A stretch of 64,000 nucleotides of DNA from Bacillota bacterium (GTDB lineage Bacteria; Bacillota; Clostridia; Acetivibrionales; DSM-1351), in NCBI GenBank assembly GCA_023415305.1, contig JAEZKZ010000117.1:248001-312000 (forward strand), given 5' to 3'. The position numbers and the translations under genes were made by a program. Shown piece by piece: positions 59,483 through 64,000 of this stretch (positions are counted from its first letter, which is position 1; each line of letters starts with the position of its first letter). The notes under the pieces were generated by a model that worked only from the letters and a program-made list of their open reading frames with translations, did no database searches and was not told the DNA's origin.

Positions 59483-60720
59483 CAGTTCTCACCTCCAAAT
59501 AAAGAATTCAGTCCTTGTGTAGTATACTGCACCCTGAAGGTCAGACTCTTACCAGGAGGCGTAGTCGTAGTCCGTATATCGAATACAAAATCACCCTCGA
59601 CTATGCTGCTTACAGGGTTACTTGATTCATTAAACTGTATCTCAGCAAACAACATCCTGCCGTCACTTACCATACTGTTCAGCCAGACCTGCGCATCATT
59701 TAATATTGTGTCCACCTTTGCCCTGTTAAGCGGCTGATCCACATCCTTCATATAATTAACCTGAAAGGAATTTGTCAGATACATCATCATACGGATATTA
59801 CAATCAAACCTATCACGTGGATCCATGTCGGTACCAAATTTATAGTTTCCGTTGTGTGGTCCCCATAACACCCAGCTGCCGGCACGGTATGTAACCGTTG
59901 TTATCCCTTCACTGTTCAAGTCATTTGCCTGGACTTCGTCAAAGTTGACAGCCAAACCATCAGCCAGGACGGTACCAGTGATCCCGAGTTGTTTATTTGA
60001 GGGACTTTCATATGGAATATTTTCGTTGGCATGATCTGTGAGACACATCCTGACAATAGCCAGTGTGGACAACCAAAACTTCTTATCTCCTATTGTTACT
60101 TTGGGCCAGCAGACTTTTTCAAGTTTAGAGGTAAATGCATTGGTCTGCTTCCATGTCTTAGCAGCTGCTATCGTCTTTGCTACAGCCGAATCAATATCAA
60201 CAACACACATTGCGTCCCAGTGGCCGTTTATTTTCTGACACTTCTCCAGCAGTGCAGCTTCAACCTCTGGTTTGTGGCTCCACCCTGGAGCTGCCAGAAT
60301 GGTTGGAATCACATTGAACATTTGATAGATCAGATCCACACATGCAATTCCAGTACGTTTTCCATCAGCGTCAATCCCGCCTATCATATCATTCTCTCCG
60401 ATAGGATTCTCTTCATCATGTATTTCTGGATCGAAAACATTAATGACAACAATCGGCCCTATACTTCCTATCTTATTTTTGAAGTGAGCATATACGGCTT
60501 CACAAAGCGTATATTTACTCCAATCATCAGAATAACCTATCTTTGCCTTTGCATCATCATAGCTATTTATCAGCAGTGGTACATTTATCGCACCGGCACT
60601 TGATGACAGCTGATCTACAGGAGCGGTTCCGATATATACCGGCAATGTGCCGATACCGGAAATCGGTATACTGTCCTGAGTCGGTAATTGCTCACCGTAG
60701 ACACCATGTAAATATGACAT
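59482..60720 (-). CDS. Phage tail sheath protein
   Basis: A 412-residue sheath subunit. LPVYIGTAPVDQL near the start, PTILAAPGWSHKPEVEAALL in the middle and VNYMKDVDQPLNRAKVDTIL near the C-terminus are sheath landmarks. The C-terminal domain that forms the contractile mesh is complete. This gene defines a contractile-tailed (myovirus) phage. Confidence 0.93.
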   Translation of the reverse strand: MSYLHGVYGEQLPTQDSIPISGIGTLPVYIGTAPVDQLSSSAGAINVPLLINSYDDAKAKIGYSDDWSKYTLCEAVYAHFKNKIGSIGPIVVINVFDPEIHDEENPIGENDMIGGIDADGKRTGIACVDLIYQMFNVIPTILAAPGWSHKPEVEAALLEKCQKINGHWDAMCVVDIDSAVAKTIAAAKTWKQTNAFTSKLEKVCWPKVTIGDKKFWLSTLAIVRMCLTDHANENIPYESPSNKQLGITGTVLADGLAVNFDEVQANDLNSEGITTVTYRAGSWVLWGPHNGNYKFGTDMDPRDRFDCNIRMMMYLTNSFQVNYMKDVDQPLNRAKVDTILNDAQVWLNSMVSDGRMLFAEIQFNESSNPVSSIVEGDFVFDIRTTTTPPGKSLTFRVQYTTQGLNSLFGGEN

Positions 60721-60736
60721 CTTATTTCACCATCCT

Positions 60737-61270
60737 TTATATATATTGGTCTAGTATGTTAGGCACATAGCCCATAGACACACAGGAAACCCTGAATCTT
60801 AGCCACCCCATCCAATGAGGATAAGGTTGTTCTTCATACATTCCCCATGTAAAAGGCTGCTGGACAGTTGTTTTTCCACCTATCACAGCAGCCTTGGCCA
60901 GTTCCTCCCTGGCTCGGGTTCTTAAATTGATTACGTCCTTGTAGCCTTCAAAATTGGGAGTGAACTTTCCTTCTTTGATAGTCCCCCGGCTGTATGTTAC
61001 AAAAGTCAAACGGACATTCATGCTTGCACCGTTACCATCATCCTCGCCGTCATCCATACCGATCACTATACATGGAGTGGCCGGCACTTCCTGTAAGAGT
61101 TCCTCAGGCTTCATATTTTCGGGAAGTTTTGGAGGTATCCATCCTACATGGACTGACGGGTTAATCAATTCGTATGATTTATCTTCTGTAGGCCTTTGAA
61201 GTTTTATCTTTGATGCTACATTCTCCGCCAAAAAGTCTTTAAGCACTTCTAAAATTATATTCTCTGTCAT
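60737..61270 (-). CDS. Phage tail terminator-like protein
   Basis: A 177-residue protein. VGWIPPKLP, FVTYSRG, GYKDVINLRTRAREELAKAA and QQPFTWGMYEEQPYPHWMGW suggest an alpha/beta tail-completion protein. Position directly before the sheath gene supports a neck or terminator role. The family is not named with certainty. Confidence 0.7.
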   Translation of the reverse strand: MTENIILEVLKDFLAENVASKIKLQRPTEDKSYELINPSVHVGWIPPKLPENMKPEELLQEVPATPCIVIGMDDGEDDGNGASMNVRLTFVTYSRGTIKEGKFTPNFEGYKDVINLRTRAREELAKAAVIGGKTTVQQPFTWGMYEEQPYPHWMGWLRFRVSCVSMGYVPNILDQYI

Positions 61271-61274
61271 TGGA

Positions 61275-61886
61275 TTATCCTCTTAACTGTTTCTGTAGTC
61301 TGGAAAGCCGGAAATCAACTTCATGGGTAATACGTTCATTCATCTTGTCCTGGGCAATTTTTTGTATATCAACACCAACTGTCTCATTAGTGATCATTTG
61401 TGGAACTGAAAGTGTTTTAAGTACAACTATTGGTTTTCTTTCATCTCCAACGCGCTTGAAAATGTTCGTTGCCCCGTTTGCTTTCTGTAAAAAGGCTTTA
61501 GGATCAACTCCTACATTTTTCATTGATCCCTTCTTTATTTTAACCTTTACCTGTGCTTTCGGATGCTTAACTCCTAGTGACCTTGAGATCACAGTTGTTT
61601 CCGGCTTATGTGGGAAATGTGTTAGTGACAGAGTACTACCCTTTGACTCCAAGCGGGCTGACAATTGTCCCTTTTTAGCCTTATACTTCCGTATAGTCTT
61701 TTTAACATCAGACCCTTTTATGGCATAAACACCTGTAACAATTCTACTGAGTCTGGTATTAACAAAGTCAACGGTTCTGTTTAGTGCTGAAGCAATTGCT
61801 CCGGCCAGTTCCTTTTCAAAGTTTTTTGTACCAATAATCAGTCTTTTCAGTTCTTTTGTATCAACAGTAATATTAATATCTCTCAT
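61275..61886 (-). CDS. Phage minor tail protein Z-like
   Basis: A 203-residue basic protein. ELAGAIASALNRTVDFVNTR, RIVTGVYAIKGSDVKKTIRK and SLSLTHFP-like strands, then MNERITHEVDFRLSRLQKQL, match the prophage minor tail protein Z / gp10-like neck family. It stops 4 bases before the next gene. Confidence 0.78.
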   Translation of the reverse strand: MRDINITVDTKELKRLIIGTKNFEKELAGAIASALNRTVDFVNTRLSRIVTGVYAIKGSDVKKTIRKYKAKKGQLSARLESKGSTLSLTHFPHKPETTVISRSLGVKHPKAQVKVKIKKGSMKNVGVDPKAFLQKANGATNIFKRVGDERKPIVVLKTLSVPQMITNETVGVDIQKIAQDKMNERITHEVDFRLSRLQKQLRG

Positions 61887-61888
61887 GG

Positions 61889-62200
61889 TTATCCATCATT
61901 ACCGGAAAGCGTAATCAAATATTCTCCGGTATCAATCTTTACATCCGTTACAAGCATATCCTTGCCGTCATAATCCTGGTACTCACCTATTTTTGGAGGT
62001 TTTCCATATTTCGAAGCCTGGACTGAATAAGCAATAGTATCTGAGGTTAACCCCAGATACTTAATATGCTTTTTCAGTTCTTCTCCATCCAAGGGAACTA
62101 TAACCAGCGTCCTGTCATTAATAATATGCTCCTCGCCGAATTCAGCCGGATTGTAGAAAACGCTCATGTCGGCTTCCAAATAGTCTTTAAATCCAGACAT
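61889..62200 (-). CDS. Phage head-tail joining protein
   Basis: A 103-residue beta-rich protein (FGEEHIINDRTLVIVPLDGE; MLVTDVKIDTGEYLITLSGN) in the place where head-closure or stopper proteins lie, 2 bases after the gpZ-like start region. Assigned mainly by position and size. Confidence 0.65.
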   Translation of the reverse strand: MSGFKDYLEADMSVFYNPAEFGEEHIINDRTLVIVPLDGEELKKHIKYLGLTSDTIAYSVQASKYGKPPKIGEYQDYDGKDMLVTDVKIDTGEYLITLSGNDG

Positions 62201-62203
62201 AGG

Positions 62204-62608
62204 CTATTTCCTCCTGGTTTTCGGCTTGTCTTCCGGACCATCAACATAAGCCGCAGCATCAAACTTGATTTCAATCTTATCTGGAACTTCGTTATTACCT
62301 GCAATTGACTTATCTTCTGAGCTGGTCTCAGGCTCTGTTGATGGTTCCTTTTCTGAATCTATGGCTTCTGGTTTTTCACTTTCACCTGTTTCAGATAAAG
62401 TATTCTGTATCTGCTTGTCCTCATTGTCAGTTCCGTCCTCTTTTTCGGTTTCATCCTCAGAGTAAATCTCTTTGACAGTTCCCCATGGTTCAGCTACTTT
62501 AGCAGCAATAAGAGAAGCCTCTTCCTTTTCAGAGAGACTATCAATTATTTCTCCCGGTAAGAACATCTCACCATAGGTCTTTACAGTTCCTTTAATAACT
62601 CTAATCAT
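62204..62608 (-). CDS. Phage protein with acidic, disordered C-terminus
   Basis: A 134-residue protein. The first ~45 residues (MIRVIKGTVKTYGEMFLPGE; EEASLIAAKVAEPWG) are a small folded domain seen in head-proximal phage genes. A long Glu/Asp/Ser/Thr-rich tail follows, ending KPKTRRK. It lies between capsid and joining genes; a connector or capsid accessory role is likely. Confidence 0.65.
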   Translation of the reverse strand: MIRVIKGTVKTYGEMFLPGEIIDSLSEKEEASLIAAKVAEPWGTVKEIYSEDETEKEDGTDNEDKQIQNTLSETGESEKPEAIDSEKEPSTEPETSSEDKSIAGNNEVPDKIEIKFDAAAYVDGPEDKPKTRRK

Positions 62609-62619
62609 ATCAGCACCCC

Positions 62620-63678
62620 CTATTTAACCTTCATGGTAACCCATGAGGAAACATCAAAAGGTTTAGGAATAGGCCTTGACGCCAACCTGTATTTCATAAC
62701 GTCATTCTGGACGTTTGCGAATATCTTTGGTATTCTGGTACCTTCATAAGTATGATATCTCTTGTCTTCTTCCAGTTGAGTTATTGCAGCATACTCCATG
62801 GTTCCGAGAGAAGCGGGTAAAATAGAAACCCTGTCTACCGGGAAAACTGGCTTAACAATGTTGTCATAGTCAAGGTACCATGCATAATATGCCCACAATT
62901 CCAAGCCGAGTTCAGGTAGATTACCAATGTACTTAAGACCATTTCCATTCTGAGTCCTTAGCTCCGGCTTCATTAAGCCTATATCAAGCATTCTGGTGTC
63001 CAACATTTTCATGAAGGCAGTATCTTTTCTCAAAAGGGGCCATGCTTCCTGTCCAAGAATACAATAAGTCGGATTATACCCTGATTTCAATACCACCTCT
63101 GTGGCCGCCTCAAGGCTTTCATATTTTTCAGTGGATTGTTCCCAGGAATCGGTACCGGCCAAAGTTATTAGATTTTCTGCAGGCAGCTGATAGTTAATAT
63201 CATCATCAACATAATTCTCCTTGTCATCGTCTATGTATCCTCTAACACTGATCTCGCCCGTGGAAATCAGTTCCGCGCACATGACTTCTTCTCTTCTGGT
63301 TATGGCATCATCCATTTCCCTTGCATCCTGTTGAAGGAAATAGTCCTGCCTTTCTTCAGGTGTCATCGCTGTATGAATATCTTCCCCCATTGACCTTGGT
63401 GCAAGAACTTCCGGAGTAAGTACCCTCTCGGGAGCAATCTTTGGAGGAGTATAGGTTTTTGTTTCAAAACCTCTTCTGGCCATGTTTATACCGCCAACAC
63501 GTGGAGCAACAAAAGGAGCTATTGTATAACTGCCTTTTCTAAAATCCATATCAATTTTGTCGGTAGGCCAGGTATTAACTGTTGGGAAAAAAGTATCCCT
63601 GAAAAAAGTGGTTACAGGCATATTTTTTTCAAATACTGGTGACATACTTCTTGGTTCATTCGGATTAATATTATTCAC
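62620..63678 (-). CDS. Major capsid protein (lambda gpE-like)
   Basis: A 352-residue capsid protein. MPVTTFFRDTFFPTVNTWPT, DFRKGSYTIAPFVAPRVGGI, a long alpha segment with EMDDAITRREEVMCAELIST, and GLKYIGNLPELGLELWAYYA match the phage major capsid protein E family. The start is a GTG with GGGAGG upstream. The decoration protein gene lies just before it. Confidence 0.9.
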   Translation of the reverse strand: MNNINPNEPRSMSPVFEKNMPVTTFFRDTFFPTVNTWPTDKIDMDFRKGSYTIAPFVAPRVGGINMARRGFETKTYTPPKIAPERVLTPEVLAPRSMGEDIHTAMTPEERQDYFLQQDAREMDDAITRREEVMCAELISTGEISVRGYIDDDKENYVDDDINYQLPAENLITLAGTDSWEQSTEKYESLEAATEVVLKSGYNPTYCILGQEAWPLLRKDTAFMKMLDTRMLDIGLMKPELRTQNGNGLKYIGNLPELGLELWAYYAWYLDYDNIVKPVFPVDRVSILPASLGTMEYAAITQLEEDKRYHTYEGTRIPKIFANVQNDVMKYRLASRPIPKPFDVSSWVTMKVK

Positions 63679-63694
63679 GATAGATCATCCTCCC

Positions 63695-64000
63695 TTATAT
63701 TTCGTCCTTTAAGAATATTCCTGCATCCCGGAGCTCATCCTCATGATTTGCTGCAGTGCTGATTCCGCCAAATATCAGAGCATCTCTGTTGAATAGCCCT
63801 GTCTTGTAGCATACAGCCATTGCATCTGCTGAAGTTGTATCAACATCCTGAGCCACAATAAACTTGGCTACCTGACTTCCATCAGAATTTGCCTTATCTG
63901 TTTTCTTACCTTTACCACTTGTTGTTACCTTTCCGATAACAGTTCCTCTTTTGACAACACCCTGCCCGGATACAAGTTGTACTCCTGTTGTTAAAATCTC
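63695..64000 (-). CDS. Head decoration protein (lambda gpD-like), partial
   Basis: The frame is open from the right edge to a TAA at 63695-63697 and shows the last 101 residues: EILTTGVQLVSGQGVVKRGT, FIVAQDVDTTSADAMAVCYK and TGLFNRDALIFGG... to ELRDAGIFLKDEI. The GxVxGKV start, the 'DVDTT' strand and the ELRxxGIxL end are decoration-protein features. The N-terminus lies beyond the window. Confidence 0.85.
   Translation of the reverse strand, partial: EILTTGVQLVSGQGVVKRGTVIGKVTTSGKGKKTDKANSDGSQVAKFIVAQDVDTTSADAMAVCYKTGLFNRDALIFGGISTAANHEDELRDAGIFLKDEI

Overview
The window reads as a low-GC, spore-former-type clostridium. The evidence is AT-rich DNA, strong AGGAGG-type ribosome sites with some TTG/GTG starts, Firmicutes protein families throughout, and several exported copper-amine-oxidase-like (CuAO_N1, 'stalk') proteins. 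The glycosidases and sugar porter suggest a plant-polysaccharide user of the Ruminiclostridium kind. That genus-level guess is inference; no rRNA or tRNA gene is present to test it.

Layout. (1) 1-5.9 kb, minus strand: the end of an unknown biosynthetic or transport cluster (ABC ATPase plus two permeases, 5'-nucleotidase-type phosphoesterase, acyl carrier protein, BtrH-like transferase running off the left edge), next to a LuxR-type regulator split by an A9 frameshift. (2) 6.2-28.8 kb: ordinary chromosomal genes. These are an alpha-galactosidase with its sugar:cation symporter, a B12-type radical SAM protein, a lipoprotein, a Dus-like enzyme, MnmD, a GH3 beta-glucosidase with a divergent AraC regulator, a transglutaminase-like protein, two AraC/GyrI-like regulators, uridine kinase, a zinc secondary alcohol dehydrogenase, an RCC1-repeat surface protein, and a TetR/hydrolase pair with a clear double-palindrome operator. 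(3) 28.8-45.2 kb: a graveyard of mobile DNA with accessory genes. It holds a frameshifted M23 peptidase, a repressor pair around three matching 15-bp operators, relics of a tyrosine recombinase, a large serine recombinase and IS21 IstB, truncated or stop-interrupted genes, a macro-domain/membrane/vWA/ADP-ribosylglycohydrolase operon, an EEP-family protein with an internal tandem duplication, a repeated 3' flank, and a cluster of perfect palindromes. (4) 45.2-64 kb, minus strand: the late half of a prophage running off the right edge. It encodes a contractile P2-like tail and a lambda-like head: decoration and capsid proteins, sheath, tube, tail assembly chaperone with a -1 frameshift site, tape measure, baseplate, fibre, XkdX, accessory 'moron' genes, amidase and holin. 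An SOS-box-controlled Dam methylase ends the block.

How the parts work together. The alpha-galactosidase and symporter should import and cleave alpha-galactosides, and the GH3 enzyme should cleave beta-glucosides. In the prophage, transcription runs right to left from the head genes to lysis, and hairpin terminators separate the accessory genes from the core. In the 37-40.5 kb operon a macro-domain protein with a probable DNA-binding tail, a membrane-anchored helical protein, a vWA protein and an ADP-ribosylglycohydrolase lie head to tail. This suggests ADP-ribose signalling or stress defence, but the last two genes are broken in this strain.

Many lesions are single-base changes. Assembly error should be excluded before they are taken as real.
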